Assembly: GCA_034231615.1 (NCBI GenBank)
Contig: CM067317.1
Coordinates: 21,743,477-21,807,476, forward strand
Direction: 5' to 3'
DNA length: 64,000 nucleotides
Origin: Meghimatium bilineatum
Lineage: Eukaryota; Mollusca; Gastropoda; Stylommatophora; Philomycidae
Shown here: one piece after another, positions 11,263 through 22,279 of the stretch
Layout: every line of letters starts with the position of its first letter
How positions within the stretch are numbered: position 1 is the first letter of the stretch
The notes under the pieces: model-generated
The model's database searches: none
The model's input: the letters and a program-made list of their open reading frames with translations, nothing else
What the model was told of the DNA's origin: nothing
Translations under genes and position numbers: made by a program

Positions 11263-11520
11263 AGACATTCCACTGTGACAGTATCACAATGTCCTGCCAG
11301 GAATGTCTGGGCCAACTAACTCATGAGAGATATTCCACTGCAGCAATATCTCAGAATTATAATGTCCTGCCAGGAATGTCTGGGCCAATATCTCATGAGA
11401 GACATTCCATTGCAGCAGTATCCCAGAATTACAATGTCTGCGTCAACAATATCTCACGAGAGATATTCCACTGATGCAGTATCCCAGAATCACAATGTCC
11501 CGTCAGGAATGTTGCAGAGA
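11263..11520. repeat. minisatellite, about 66-bp unit, 4 copies
   Basis: Units begin GA(C/T)ATTCCACTG, run through CAGAATTACAATGTCCTGCC and AGGAATGTCTGGGCCAATAT, and end CTCATGAGA. The third copy has a deletion and the last is diverged. Confidence 0.85.
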
Positions 11521-12529
11521 TGTCTAGACCCACTATTTCATCTTTTTTCTGTTAGATTTTTTGACCAATCTACAGTGATGGCACATCTAACATTCCCCGT
11601 CATGCAGGACTGTATCACAAAAGGACAAAGGTGCAATGTCCGATGGTCTGTGTGATGGTCTTCATTTGGATAGAAGACCAAAATAAGAAATTGAGACAAG
11701 ATGCGACAATGATGATTTTTTCACAGGTGACAGGTTGTCAGTCTATCCCCCACCTTTTCCTAGTCGCCTTCTAAGACATGTCTGAAAAGGAAATAGTGAC
11801 CTTATTCTTTAAACCGTAACTAGAATTCCAGGCCTCCTGGCTGTCATGTGGGCAGAATTGGGATTGACATTTAAAGCACATGGAAGAAAAACAGATATTT
11901 ATGTGTAAATGTTCTACTCTGTATTCACAGAATATTTTTTCAAAATTTGATAGATTATGCAGAACTATCATAGGTCTATTGTCTGTTGATATGACATAAA
12001 AATCTTGGTATGTGTCTCTAAAATAGCACCAGCTTGTGAAATATGTATGCATGTTTCTGTGGAATAAGTTGCTGGCAAAGCGTAGATAACGTAATATTTT
12101 TCCGTGGTATTTTTATTTTTTGGGTGAAGAACATAAATTGTAGAATGCAAATTATTCACAGAATGCTGGATTTATTAATATGAAGGAATACATTTAATAC
12201 TAAACAAGAGACAATAACAGTAACACTATCAACGCATTTTATAAATAACAGAAAAACACCACAATTAACGCAACATGATCAATAGACAGAGTATTAAAAA
12301 AGCACGTTACATTTTGAGGCAATAAACAAAACTAAACATCATAAATACACAGTTGCAGCTGGACACTATAAAAAAAGACAGTGTTTATGCAGGCGGCCAA
12401 CACTGTACGATGGCATCCAGTTTAGTATTGAGGGGGCCCAACTTGTTTTCTAAAACGCTGTCACCACATAAATTCACAAATGTAAGAATTGAACATATGC
12501 TGTTGTCAACTGTGTGTTGTCAGGGCCTA
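11521..12529. other. intron, unrecognised
   Basis: AT-rich from about 11900. No exon or repeat that I can support. Confidence 0.4.
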
Positions 12530-12785
12530 AAATGGGAGCAAAGAATAGCAACACTGTTTGCCTTCCATTCATGTTGTAATAGGTGACCTAAGGAAATTTT
12601 AGGATGGAGTTGACTGACCTATCCTACATAGTGTCAAAGTAATCCAGATGCCATGTTGAAATCTGATATATCATGCTGAAAAGTTCAGACATAGCAGCTA
12701 AGCTGTAAACATTGACATGAAGCATTCTATTTCTCAAACTACATCCTGCTGATCTGCAGGAGTTTGAGAAATAGAATGCAGAAGG
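12530..12785 (+). mobile_element. SINE-A2 copy
   Basis: GGGAGCAAAGAATAGCAACA, a CATGTTGTAATAGGTGACC block, GGATGGAGTTGACTGACC, a decayed core and the tail ACATCCTGCTGATCTGCAGG then AGTTTGAGAA. The tail is followed by an inverted echo (TTGAGAAATAGAATGCA). Confidence 0.8.
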
Positions 12786-12928
12786 TTTACATCACAGCTT
12801 GTTTTTCAATTTAGTAGCCATTGTGTTAACACAGTGAAAGTTTTTATGCTAACTATTTAATAAATTGAACGTTGCATAATATTCTTCATATTTTAAAAAT
12901 TTGCGTTTATGTTTGTATATATTTTCAG

Positions 12929-13044
12929 GATGCCGAAGAAAAAGATCTAGGGATGTCAGACAAGTTTAATCTAGTCATGCAAGTTGCCAGAAAAGTGCAG
13001 AATTTTCTAGGAGAAGTTGCAGATAGTCTTGAAAAAATAAAAAG
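12929..13044 (+). CDS. GRAMD4: GRAMD4 exon D
   Basis: Acceptor TATATTTTCAG, donor GTAACC. 38 codons plus two bases. It encodes DAEEKDLGMSDKFNLVMQVA then RKVQNFLGEVADSLEKIK. The pattern matches the SEKFQLVLDVAQKAQN...LEKIK part of vertebrate GRAMD4. Predicted amphipathic helix. Confidence 0.94.
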
Positions 13045-13139
13045 GTAACCTTTGAACTCTTAACATGTTCCTACTTAGGTTTATGTTTGTAGTTTACATA
13101 TACACATTTTTACTAACAAACATACTTCTATGGCAAAGT

Positions 13140-13560
13140 AGTAATAACAACACTAACTAAAGTAATTCTTTTAAGATCATATGTTTTTCCAGTGGCAACA
13201 TATGGATGCGAGACTTGGACTTTAAACAAGATAATATTCAAAAGAATAAATTCATTTGGAATGAAGTGTTACAGAAAGATCTTACGAATATCATGGACAG
13301 AGAAAAAGAAGAACATTGAAGTTCTGGAATTACTGAAACTAAATGAAAGGTGGCTTCTAAATACCACCATAAGAAGGAAGCTACAGTTTTTTGGATGCTT
13401 AATGTGACATGATGGTATTGAAAGGCTGATTCTAGAGGAAGACCAAGAAGATGATGGACCAGCGACATCGAATAATGTATGCACATACATGTCTCTGGCC
13501 AATACAGGCCTGCTTGCCTAGAATAGAGAGGGGTTCAGAGTATCCACAACGTTCTGGAAA
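13140..13560 (+). pseudogene. RTE-like LINE C-terminal fragment
   Basis: An open stretch at 13192-13407 reads ATYGCETWTLNK, RINSFGMKCYRKILRISWTE and LQFFGCLM. This is the thumb to C-terminus of an RTE-type RT, close to residues near the end of the copy at 14774-16369. It continues past a stop with a GGRPRR-like piece. Confidence 0.8.
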
Positions 13561-13899
13561 GAATATGTCTCTTGATATGTATATGACTTCTGGTAAAATG
13601 GCGCAAAGTAACAGCTGTGTTATTTCTTGTGACCACAAATGGAAGTCCAGTTCAGTGTTTCAGGACTATTCAAAAGGAATATGTGGTTTCTTTCTGTATG
13701 TGTTAGTTAGAGATCACGGTGTAGCCACATGAATTTCCTAATACAACACTGAGGATTAGCAAACTGTCAGAACACAATGGCTCATAGTAAAATGGAGAGT
13801 TTTCTGAAGAAGACTACTAGTAATATTAAACAATGAAGGAAAAATATTAAATTTGCTACAATCAACATCTGTGAAATAAAAAATAAGAAACCTAACAGA

Positions 13900-14182
13900 T
13901 GAAATGAAAAGACTCCACCCCAATCTTGGAATATATTAAGAGACAACAGATCAAATGGTTTGCACACATCAGCAGACTACCATCAGACAGCATACCACAG
14001 CAAGTTATGCTACACAGATACTGTGAAGGCAGATATAGAGGTCGACCACTGGAATAAAAGAGGTGACAAATTCCATAATATACTTAGCACATACAAGAGC
14101 CATCTCCAGAAAACTCTTCTACCCCTGATGCTGAAAGGCAACAAAGGGTTTAGCGAATATATATATATATATATATATATTG
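13900..14182 (+). pseudogene. LINE-J 3' end with (AT)n tail
   Basis: Pieces read KRQQIKWFAHISRLPSDS-like, RGRPLE and ISRKLFYP-like, matching the end of the LINE-J copy at 46.5-46.7 kb. The 3' end runs GGCAACAAAGGGTTTAGCGA into (AT)n at 14157-14182. Confidence 0.75.
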
Positions 14183-14764
14183 AAATGATATATGTGTGGA
14201 TTATTTTGTGATGTGAAAGTTGTATAGAACAGTTGGGTTGGGGGAGGGGAAACATCATTTTGCTGGGGGGGTCATGAAGAAAAATTGTGGGTATGTGATG
14301 ATAAAATAAAACCCAACTTTGATGTACCCAACAAAACCCAACAAAAGTGTACCTGCACGGGTTTTTAGAATAATTTATTGGTAAGGTGCAGATGGTGTAA
14401 TATTTTTCTGTTTTGTTTTGCATAGAACATAAATTGTACAATGCAAATTATTCAAGAAATGTGAATTTATTAATATAAGGAACTGCATTTAATAAATTGA
14501 GGTACTAAACAAAACTAAATTATTATAACACTGCAAATAGAAAGCCACAAAATGATCGAAGTGTTCACAACTAGTAGCAGAACTGACCAAAAAAATAAGT
14601 ATGAATGCATATTAAGAGTACCAATACCTTTTTATATGTATTCATGCCACTAAGTATAATACAACACTTCACACAACAGAAACCAATGTACACACATTAT
14701 CATTTTCAAATTTGAGTTATTTTACTTTAGGAACATATAGCAAAATTTGAAATTCTGCTTCTTT
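14183..14764. other. intron, unrecognised
   Basis: AT-rich. A G-rich run (14235-14275) stands out. No feature called. Confidence 0.4.
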
Positions 14765-14773
14765 GGTAGATAG

Positions 14774-16369
14774 CATAATAAGGTTAGGTTAAGATGGGCA
14801 GATTATGTAACAGAACTGTTTGACGACCAACGGAACATCAAACCAACAATACACAACAATGATGGACCAGCAATACTGAAATCAGAAGTAGAACATGCAA
14901 TAAATTCAATAAAATGTGGAAAAGCTGCAGGCTCTGACAACATAACAGCAGACATAATAAAAACTCTAAATGAATTTGGTGTAGATACTATCAAAGAAAT
15001 TTGCAATGACATATACGAAACAGGCCATATACCTAAAGACCTAACATCATCAATATTCATACCACTACCTAAGAAGCCCAGGGCTGTGGACTGTACAGAA
15101 TATAGAACAATAAGTCTAATGAGCCATCTAACTAAAATACTTCTCAAGATAATACATGAAAGAATTAAGAACAAGATAGACATGGAGGTCGGTGAAGAAC
15201 AATTCGGTTTTAGGAAAAACAAAGGAACTAGAGAAGCTATACTGAGTATTCGGCTAGTGATAGATAAATATATAGAAGTCCAAAAAAGTATCTATATTTG
15301 CTTCATAGACTACAGCAAGGTCTTTGACAGAGTTCAACATGAAAAATTAATCAAATGTCTTCAAGAAATAGGCATAGATGGAAAAGACATCAGGCTGATT
15401 AGAAATATATATTGGGAACAAACTGCATCAATAAGGTGTGAAAACAGCTACTCTCCATACATAGAAATAAGAAGAGGGGTAAGACAAGGATGCATTTTAT
15501 CACCAAGCCTATTTAATATCTACACAGAGAATATCTTTAAAAATATAAAAGAAATACCAGGACTCAAGATCAATGGGAAAATAATAAACAACCTTAGATA
15601 TGCAGATGACACTGTTCTTTTAGCAGAAAGTGAACATGAACTACAAAGACTAATAGATCAAGTCAATAAATCAAGTAATGAATATGGACTGGATATAAAC
15701 ATTCAAAAAACAAAAACCATGATAATCAGCAAAGACACAGAAGAACAGGAGATAAACATAAACATACAGGGAGAGAAACTACAACAAGTAAAACAGTATC
15801 AATATCTTGGACACATAGTCACAAATGATGGCAGATGTGAAACAGAAGTTAAAAGGAGAATAGGAATGGCTAAAAGTACCTTCAATGGCATGAGGAAATT
15901 ATTAATATCTAAACAAATTACAAACAAGTTAAAAATGAGAATTATAAAATGCTACATCTATTCCATATTAATGTATGGCTCAGAAACATGGACACTAAAT
16001 AAACAATTCGAAGACAAAATTGATGCCTTTGAGATGTGGGTATATAGAATAGGGAGAACATCATGGAAAGAGAAGAAAACAAATAAAGAGTTGCTAAAGA
16101 CACTTAATATGAACAAAGAGCTACTAAGAGAAATAAAGATCAGGCAAATAAAATACGTTGGACACATTAAAAGACATGACACCTTATTGAAGACCTTACT
16201 TGAGGGTAAAGTCAAAGAGAAGCGAGCAAGAGGTAGGCAGAGATACAAGTGGGAGAGTAACATTACACGATGGACAGGTTACAGTCTAGCAGAGTGCACC
16301 ACCAAGACAAGAGACAGGAGATGTTGGAGATACGTTGCAGCCAACCTTCGTTGCGGAGACGGCACTTAA
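14774..16369 (+). CDS. RTE-like LINE, intact RT reading frame (5' truncated)
   Basis: An uninterrupted frame of 531 codons. It lacks a start of its own and the upstream endonuclease; the first Met is at 15086. In order: a KCGKAAGSDNITAD linker before RT, an EYRTISLMSHLTKILLK block, GEEQFGFRKNKGTREAI, YICFIDYSKVFDRVQHEKL (A to V in the usual KAFD), RRGVRQGCILSPSLFNIY, catalytic YADD at 15599-15610, YQYLGHIVTNDGRCETE, YGSETWTLNK, a GHIKRHD block and a basic GKVKEKRARGRQRYKW. The gene organisation and tail suggest RTE/BovB relatives. It ends TAATGATGATAATGATAATAA. An 8-bp GGTAGATA occurs just before (14765-14772) and after (16388-16395) and may be the target duplication. The least decayed LINE in the window; immobile without its endonuclease. 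Confidence 0.88.
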   Translation, partial: HNKVRLRWADYVTELFDDQRNIKPTIHNNDGPAILKSEVEHAINSIKCGKAAGSDNITADIIKTLNEFGVDTIKEICNDIYETGHIPKDLTSSIFIPLPKKPRAVDCTEYRTISLMSHLTKILLKIIHERIKNKIDMEVGEEQFGFRKNKGTREAILSIRLVIDKYIEVQKSIYICFIDYSKVFDRVQHEKLIKCLQEIGIDGKDIRLIRNIYWEQTASIRCENSYSPYIEIRRGVRQGCILSPSLFNIYTENIFKNIKEIPGLKINGKIINNLRYADDTVLLAESEHELQRLIDQVNKSSNEYGLDINIQKTKTMIISKDTEEQEININIQGEKLQQVKQYQYLGHIVTNDGRCETEVKRRIGMAKSTFNGMRKLLISKQITNKLKMRIIKCYIYSILMYGSETWTLNKQFEDKIDAFEMWVYRIGRTSWKEKKTNKELLKTLNMNKELLREIKIRQIKYVGHIKRHDTLLKTLLEGKVKEKRARGRQRYKWESNITRWTGYSLAECTTKTRDRRCWRYVAANLRCGDGT

Positions 16370-16534
16370 TGATGATAATGATAATAAGGTAGATAACAAT
16401 AGCATAAGATAGATCACACAAGTTATGTAGATAATCTGCTACAGGTACATATTATACATAATAATTCCAATACATAATGTGGCATATTATGTATGTTTAC
16501 TTAACAAAACTTAAAAGTCAACAAATATTTCCAG

Positions 16535-16644
16535 CCTTCTAACCTGGCGTCATCCAGAAGCCAGCCGGCAGTTGTTCCTTACCATTAGTGCTGCTTTTAT
16601 AACATCCTGCATTATGCCAACATCAATGCTTTTCTTCTATGCTG
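16535..16644 (+). CDS. GRAMD4: GRAMD4 exon E
   Basis: Acceptor ATTTCCAG, donor GTAAGAG. One base completes a Ser codon, then 36 codons plus one base. It encodes LLTWRHPEASRQLFLTISAA then FITSCIMPTSMLFFYAG, a hydrophobic block. It aligns with the LFMWVQPEITQKLY region of the vertebrate protein. Confidence 0.92.
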
Positions 16645-16854
16645 GTAAGAGATATATATAACTGGATATATCTTCAATGCATTGCCTACATTGTAGTATC
16701 TGTTATGTGCTTCAAAGATTAAGTGTTCAGGAGAAAATTTATTATATGCTTAGAAGCAATTCATTAATAACAAATATAAAACATAGTATCTGCACTATTA
16801 CTAAGATATTGTATGTTTTTACTGTTGGTAACACTTTTAACATATTTTCTAGCC
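16645..16854. other. intron, unrecognised
   Basis: AT-rich, nothing seen. Confidence 0.4.
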
Positions 16855-17515
16855 CTCCCAATGTAGTGGTTAAGCTGTTCACCGTTCACCTTGTGCTAAA
16901 AAAGTCACGGGTTTGAATCCATCTTGTGATGTCTTGTTTACAAACTGGATTTTGTTCAGAGATCTTGGGGGAATTATCACTTGAAGCTATGGAGTTACGT
17001 GCTATGAGTGGTGCTCCCCAGAGGAACTGTGCTGCTCTGAGTGGTACTCTCAGCAGGTGTGCTTCTATGAGTTGTACTATCCAGAGGAGGTGTGCTGCTC
17101 TGAGTGATACACTCAGCAGGAGGAGTGCTGCTCTGAGTGATACACTCAGCAGGAGGTGTGCTGCTCTGAGTGGTACTCTCAGCTGGAGGTGTGTTGCTAT
17201 GAGTGGTACAGCAGGAGGTGTGTTGCTACGAGTGGTACTTTCAGCAGTATATGTGCTACTATGAGTGATACTCTCAGCAAAAAGTGTGCTACTCTGAGTG
17301 GTACTCTCAGCTGGAGGTGTGTTGCTATGAGTGGTACAGCAGGAGGTGTGTTGCTACGAGTGGTACTTTCAGCAGTATATGTGCTGCTATGAGTGATACT
17401 CTCAGCAAAAAGTGTGCTACTCTGAGTGGTATTCTCAACAGGAGGTGTGCTGCTTCATTGAGAGGGATGGATTATATATGGGGAAACCTGAGTACAAATA
17501 AATAAATCTTCTATA
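16855..17515 (+). mobile_element. SINE-C with internally expanded unit
   Basis: A tRNA-like head carries box A-like AGTGGTTAAGCTGTTCACC and box B-like CACGGGTTTGAATCC. The body is CTTGTTTACAAACTGGATTT then GATCTTGGGGGAATTATCAC; the end is GAGAGGGATGGATTATATAT then AATAAATAAATC. In the copies near 36 and 42.2 kb the middle is a single GGAGTTAAGTGCTATGAATG unit; here it is expanded into an array at 17000-17460. Confidence 0.8.
17000..17460. repeat. minisatellite, about 33-bp unit with 128-bp higher-order period
   Basis: Units like GTGTGCTGCTCTGAGTGGTA then CTCTCAGCAGGAG. A block of several units is repeated with a 128-bp step (17156 and 17284 begin the same run), so a higher-order repeat is forming. 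Open frames across it are only repeat translation. Confidence 0.9.
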
Positions 17516-17559
17516 ATTTTTCTTTAAAAAAATTTCTATTCATACTCACATTTACACTT

Positions 17560-17818
17560 TATTACCACAACCATATTTCCAATGAGTTGGGTTGTTCTTG
17601 ACAATGGTTATATGTCTCAATAAGAAGGCATTTATGGCCAGGTCTATAATGAAATCGAGAGCGGGAAAAGGTCAAACCTGTTTGACCGTGGGTAATGTTT
17701 AGATTGATGAGGAGTGTGTAGTATGAGCAATATTTATAAACATACATCTGGCCTACTAGCAATATGGCTATGGATATTCACTATTCAGTGGAATTGGTGA
17801 AACATTGAATATATTGAT
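17560..17818 (+). repeat. Repeat K
   Basis: Matches 43905-44290 in its last part: GGCCTACTAGCAATATGGCT, ATGGATATTCACTATTCAGTGG. In both places a SINE-A1-like sequence follows at once, so K plus A1 may form one longer element. Confidence 0.6.
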
Positions 17819-17950
17819 TACCACCACCAAAGTCTGATGTGTCTGACCATTGGTGCACATAAAATAACACAACAAACCTCCATTCTCTGGATTACATTCT
17901 TCTGGAAATCTAGTGGAACCATTATCCTACTACAAGAGATATACAGCGGT
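17819..17950 (+). mobile_element. SINE-A1 copy, decayed, no tail
   Basis: CCAAAGTCTGATGTGTCTGACC, ATTGGTGCACATAAAATAAC, ATTCTTCTGGAAATCTAGTGG and ACAAGAGATATACAGCGG follow the A1 order. Confidence 0.75.
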
Positions 17951-17954
17951 AATT

Positions 17955-18035
17955 TGATAATATTTTTCTTACTTTTTGCTTTATACCCCTTTATGCCCTT
18001 CAGTGACAGGGGTCAAATAGTCACTGGAGACTGTC
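17955..18035 (-). pseudogene. LINE-J 3' terminal scrap
   Basis: The minus strand reads CTCCAGTGACTATTTGACCC, CTGTCACTGAAGGGCATAAA, GGGGTATAAAGC. This matches the end of the LINE-J copy near 47.9-48.0 kb (CTCCAGAGAACTCTTTTACCC ... GGTATAAAGC). Confidence 0.55.
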
Positions 18036-18445
18036 TTAGTTTGAGAATTAATGATGGAAATATAAGACATTGCCTTTTCTGTTGCTTGATCCTGCTTGTA
18101 TGTAAATGACAAGTTGTAATATACCAATATTTGCTGTATATTTACTTACTAATATTTATTGTAATTTTACTTGTATAACACATTCATAAATATAATATTC
18201 TTGCTTTTTTAAAAAATTTGTTATATTATGTAGTGTGTCAAATTATTGCCTGCAAATAATGCTTAAAAGGTAAACTTATAAAAAAAAGAGGGAATGATTT
18301 TGTTAAAATTTTCACACCTTAGATTGCTTAAATGAGAAGATAAAGAATTTTATTCCAATTTATTCCAAACAATAAATCAACAATAAATAAAATAAAATTG
18401 TAGATTTCAAATTCAGAAACTGAACGGCATAAAAATGTTTTCCAA
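18036..18445. other. intron, unrecognised
   Basis: Very AT-rich; nothing seen. Confidence 0.4.
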
Positions 18446-18636
18446 ATTATTTGCTATATTTCCATAATAATATTTGCTATATTTCTATAATAATATTTGC
18501 TATATTTCTATAATAATATGTGCTATATTTCTATAATAATATTTGCTATATTTCAATAATAATATTTGCTATATTTCTATAATAATATTTGCTATATTTC
18601 TATAATAATATTTGCTATATTTCTATAATAATATTC
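18446..18636. repeat. minisatellite, 23-bp unit, about 8 copies
   Basis: Unit TTTGCTATATTTCTATAATAATA with few changes between copies. Confidence 0.95.
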
Positions 18637-19692
18637 TTCAGGTGACATATTCTTTCCAGAAATTAATCTTCTTTATGGGTCATCTGAATTTCTCACAATT
18701 CTGGACAAGTTGACTTGCCACAGAAAAGGGGGCATATTTAAACAATATGAAATGTTTTTTAATCTATCGTTGTCTTGGGCAGCCCTTACCCCCACAACCA
18801 GCAAACATACCTTCCATTATTTATTTTTCCATGCTATTAATGTCTCTTTATATGACTAAAAAAATTCAGCTTACTTATTATAATGTTCTTTACGAGGCAA
18901 CCTTCTTCAACCTGTTTAATGTTCTTATCACTTCTTGATTTTTTTTTTTACTCTCTGTGGTATTCTCAGAATGAATAATATTAGATTCACATAATATTTG
19001 CAAAAATATCAGATTACAAGCTAAAGTTCTTACATTTGTTAACTTTAAATAATGCCACATTAATGTATGGATGGAAATAATTGTTATTCATAGCTCAAAA
19101 ATGAATACATCAGAATGACAAGTCATCACGATGTATGCCTTTTGATATCTTATGATATTGTTTGAAGTAATATACTTGGTGGTTTCTGGATTCATTATCT
19201 ACAGTTTTATCAATGGATGTGAGCCAATGTTAATCTAAAAAGGAATAAATCCTTAGTGTTTGGGAACAACCCAATATTATTAAGATATGAGGATTGTGCA
19301 ACACAGGACAATAAGGGAGAAAAAAACATATATAAGTACATAACAGTTTAACATCAACACAATTTTACAACACTCTCCTTACTTATCTGGTTTTTTGTGT
19401 GCTGTTAACCTATCAGTTGAAATCACACTATGTGTCCATAAAAGGGGAACCAAAAAAAGCAACACTGTTATTTAGCTATACATGTCATAGTAGGTGTTTA
19501 AGGGTGTTTTGTATCTGTGTTTGTAAACTGTAAAAAAAGGATACCTTTGTGTTTTTGTTAATATTTATTATTAAACAGCTTTACTGCAGTTTCACCAAAT
19601 ATCAATTATCATAAAAATGAGTAACAATTACTGTTTTTTTCTCAATTTTATTGAGAACTGGCTATTCTTCTATTATCCATCTCATGTGAAAG
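18637..19692. other. intron; trace of SINE-A2 head
   Basis: Mostly unrecognised AT-rich DNA. At 19440-19505 AAAAAAAGCAACACTGTTAT and CATGTCATAGTAGGTG look like a decayed SINE-A2 head. Confidence 0.4.
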
Positions 19693-19847
19693 GTCTTGGT
19701 TTCGGAATTAAAATGTTCATCATTGACTACATCTACAATCGATTCCCACGTGTCAGGAGAAAGTATGATTCATCATGGAGGCTGTGGATTGAGCTGCCTA
19801 CAGAAATCCAGTATGAGAAACAGAATGCCAAGTCAGAGATAGACAAG
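19693..19847 (+). CDS. GRAMD4: GRAMD4 exon F
   Basis: The acceptor is the AG of CATGTGAAAG after a pyrimidine-rich run (TTCTTCTATTATCCATCTC); donor GTAACC. Two bases complete a Gly codon, then 51 codons to phase 0. It encodes LGFGIKMFIIDYIYNRFPRV, RRKYDSSWRLWIELPTE and a polar end. The open frame continues upstream into the intron, but phase with exon E and homology both place the start here. Confidence 0.92.
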
Positions 19848-20038
19848 GTAACCATCCATACTATTAGATCAACTTTCTGTTAATGAAACAAGACTTGTTA
19901 CATGAGTCTGTAATCTGTTGATGATGTAAATGATTAGAATAAGAGTGTTATTACCTATTTTCTTCTAATACATCCTCAAGATGGCAAATATTTTCATTAA
20001 TGAATGTTTATATTTATTCAACTATATTAGTACATATT

Positions 20039-20258
20039 GGTTTCATTCCCCAGTTGCGGCGGAAATGTTTTTCAGATCGCAACGGCTCCCAGGTCAACCT
20101 AGCCTTAATTGGGTACTGGATTAATCTAGGAAGTAAAGACTGAGGGAGAGGAGATGGTTACCGCCCTCATATAGCAGAGTCACTGAAAATGTGAGACCAC
20201 TAACATCTCACACCCCTTCGGCATTAATAAATGTTGTGGGCTAACTTTACATTTATTG
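20039..20258 (+). mobile_element. SINE-B, 5' truncated, with target-site duplication
   Basis: It starts inside the family (CATTCCCCAGTTGCGGCGG) and runs through CTTAATTGGGTACTGGATTA and GCCCTCATATAGCAGAG to the GGGCTAACTTTAC end. Flanked by GTACATATT at 20030-20038 and 20259-20267. It lacks the tRNA-like head. Confidence 0.85.
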
Positions 20259-20638
20259 GTACATATTTCCACACACATGCATTCACTCACACACACACAG
20301 ATATATATATATATATATATCTTGTTATTTGTCCATCACAAGTGATGATGACCATTTGTTGTACATCCACTTTTGAAATTCAGTTAGAGTTATGTCCTTG
20401 ATTATGAATTTTTAGATGACAAATAAGCCCTATTCTGGCTGCAAATATTCTTCGACTGCCATCGGGCATGGGATGACCCCTGTACATGGTTTTTGGTCTA
20501 CATATGACTTGACGTTCTAGCTACTCTACACTGTTGAGCTGCTGCACTTCTCTTTTCACAAGATGCTGCATCATTTTTTTTTTACTGTAGAGTGCTATAT
20601 ATATACATATATACAATGAATTAGACGTAGTAACTGTC
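20259..20638. other. intron with (CA)n and (AT)n
   Basis: Short (AC)n then (AT)n at 20284-20320. A pyrimidine-rich stretch near 20520-20590 is unrecognised. Confidence 0.5.
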
Positions 20639-20639
20639 A

Positions 20640-20765
20640 TCATAGGTATGTTTTACTGACAGAATGCCTCATTTAAAGAAACTTTGGTATGTTCTATTGA
20701 AGGCATGTCTGATCTAAAGAAACATAGGTATGTTTTATTGAACGCAAGTCTCATGTAAGGAAATT
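20640..20765. repeat. short tandem repeat, 3 diverged units of about 45 bp
   Basis: Each unit has GGTATGTTYTAYTGA, then CATGTCTGATCTAAAGAAAC or a variant. Confidence 0.6.
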
Positions 20766-20769
20766 TGGA

Positions 20770-21000
20770 TTGTTTGGAATTTTATAATGAAAAATATGGT
20801 TCCAATTGAAATTTTTTTGAAATTAAAAGCTAAATATCTTATTCGTGAACAGTGGGTTGAGGCCTTGAGAAAGGCAAGGTTGAAAGTAGTTACCTTTATT
20901 TTTGTGCCGGAACATGTGGTAAGGTGTTTGAGGTAATGAAAGAGCAGATCAACTGGCATCATGCACGATTGTGGCACAGGGCGATGGGGTAATGGAGCAA
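20770..21000 (+). pseudogene. LINE-G RNase H remnant
   Basis: In one frame TFIFVPEHVVRCL, then after a shift GNERADQLASCTIVAQGDG (20932-20990). This is the RNase H block VPGHxGVxGNExADxLA. Relatives lie at 29960-30060 and 38100-38190. Confidence 0.75.
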
Positions 21001-21046
21001 GAACAAATTATTATAGATATTTAGTTTTCATTTCTGATTAATTACC

Positions 21047-21192
21047 GCCAAAGACGGATGTGTTCGGCCATTGGCGCAAATAAATTGGCAACACAACGCA
21101 TTTTCATTCTGACTACATTCAACTGGAAATCTTGTAGGACCATTGTCCTGTCACAAGAGAAATCCAGCGGGAGTTTGAGAATGAATGCTAAG
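21047..21192 (+). mobile_element. SINE-A1 copy
   Basis: CCGCCAAAGACGGATGTGTT, GGCCATTGGCGCAAATAAAT, then AATCTTGTAGGACCATTGTCC, ATCCAGCGGGAGTTTGAGAA. The end is AATGCTAAG instead of a GAA run. Confidence 0.85.
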
Positions 21193-21315
21193 AATTTCTC
21201 ATTTTTTAATATAATTAACATCTCTTGAGGTAAATTTGATAATAATGATAAAAATGATAATTTGTATATATTTGGAAGTATTTAAAAAAGACTGCTGCAT
21301 TGCTTTCTTCTACAG

Positions 21316-21442
21316 TACATCCTTCCACATAGTCAAGAGAAAGGAGAAGTTACTACAGAGGCAAAAAGTGACCAATTGACACTAGATGACCGAACATTCT
21401 GTGAACTATTTGCACTGCCAGAGTCTGAATGTCCATTACCAG
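21316..21442 (+). CDS. GRAMD4: GRAMD4 exon G
   Basis: Acceptor TTCTTCTACAG, donor GTAATG. 42 codons plus one base. It encodes a polar linker (YILPHSQEKGEVTTEAK) and the start of the GRAM domain, DDRTFCELFALPESECPLPG. The first part corresponds to a poorly conserved linker in other GRAMD4 proteins. Confidence 0.9.
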
Positions 21443-22279
21443 GTAATGTAATCAGTTGTAATATTGTCATATGATATAATATTTTAATGAGTTCACTTGT
21501 CAATGATCAGCATGTCTGAAATTTCTTACATTCATATGATGTATTCCAATGTATTAGTGAACCTGTACATTTCATATATTGTGTGTGGGTCTGCCTGTTT
21601 TAGTGATATACATTTATCCATGCATCCTTTCTGACATATTTTAAGACTAATTTTTGTTGCTGAACCGGTTATTAGTTGTGATTTTCTAAAACAGAGCTGA
21701 CATTTCTATTATCCATCACACATTCTTGAACTGGTGTACATCTATTAAATATTTATATCTGAATACTTTACGCATTATAATGACTATACCAAGGTAGTGG
21801 TGACTGAATTACCAGAAAAATAATTACCATTATTATTTTAAGATTAAAAGCTCTGATATTACCTAATTTGGATTAACGTCAGTGGTTGAAAGTAGCGTAC
21901 CTCACCATAAAAGGTACTTTTTATTTAGCAATCAAAACATTACAATGAATTCTTACTGCCCAACAGAGAGAGTATAAGGTGGTATCAGAACGTTAGGAGA
22001 CTAAGGCTAAGTAAAATAACAGGCTTACATTATTTAAATGTTTCTGTTACTGCTATCAAAATAGTTCTTTTAAAAAACATACACTGATCCAGCACCCCAT
22101 TTGTATAATTATTCATTTCATTCACATATGAAATGGACTGGTTTTTTCTAAAAACAGAATAGGAATTTAAAAGAAATTATTTTAATAATAATAACAATAA
22201 TTGAAGCATATTTACATTATAAACAGTATATTTATATCAACTTTATATTACCAATGCCAAACATGGTCACTGTCCAAAC
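21443..22279. other. intron, unrecognised
   Basis: No exon or repeat I can support. Confidence 0.4.

Noticed and set aside
16926..17505. Cys/Ser-rich repeat protein
   Set aside because: It is the SINE-C internal minisatellite read as protein; the frames overlap and have no gene context.
19617..19692. Upstream extension of GRAMD4 exon F, with a Met at 19617
   Set aside because: The frame is open into the intron, but phase from exon E and the homology both require the start at 19693. An alternative internal start there is not supported.
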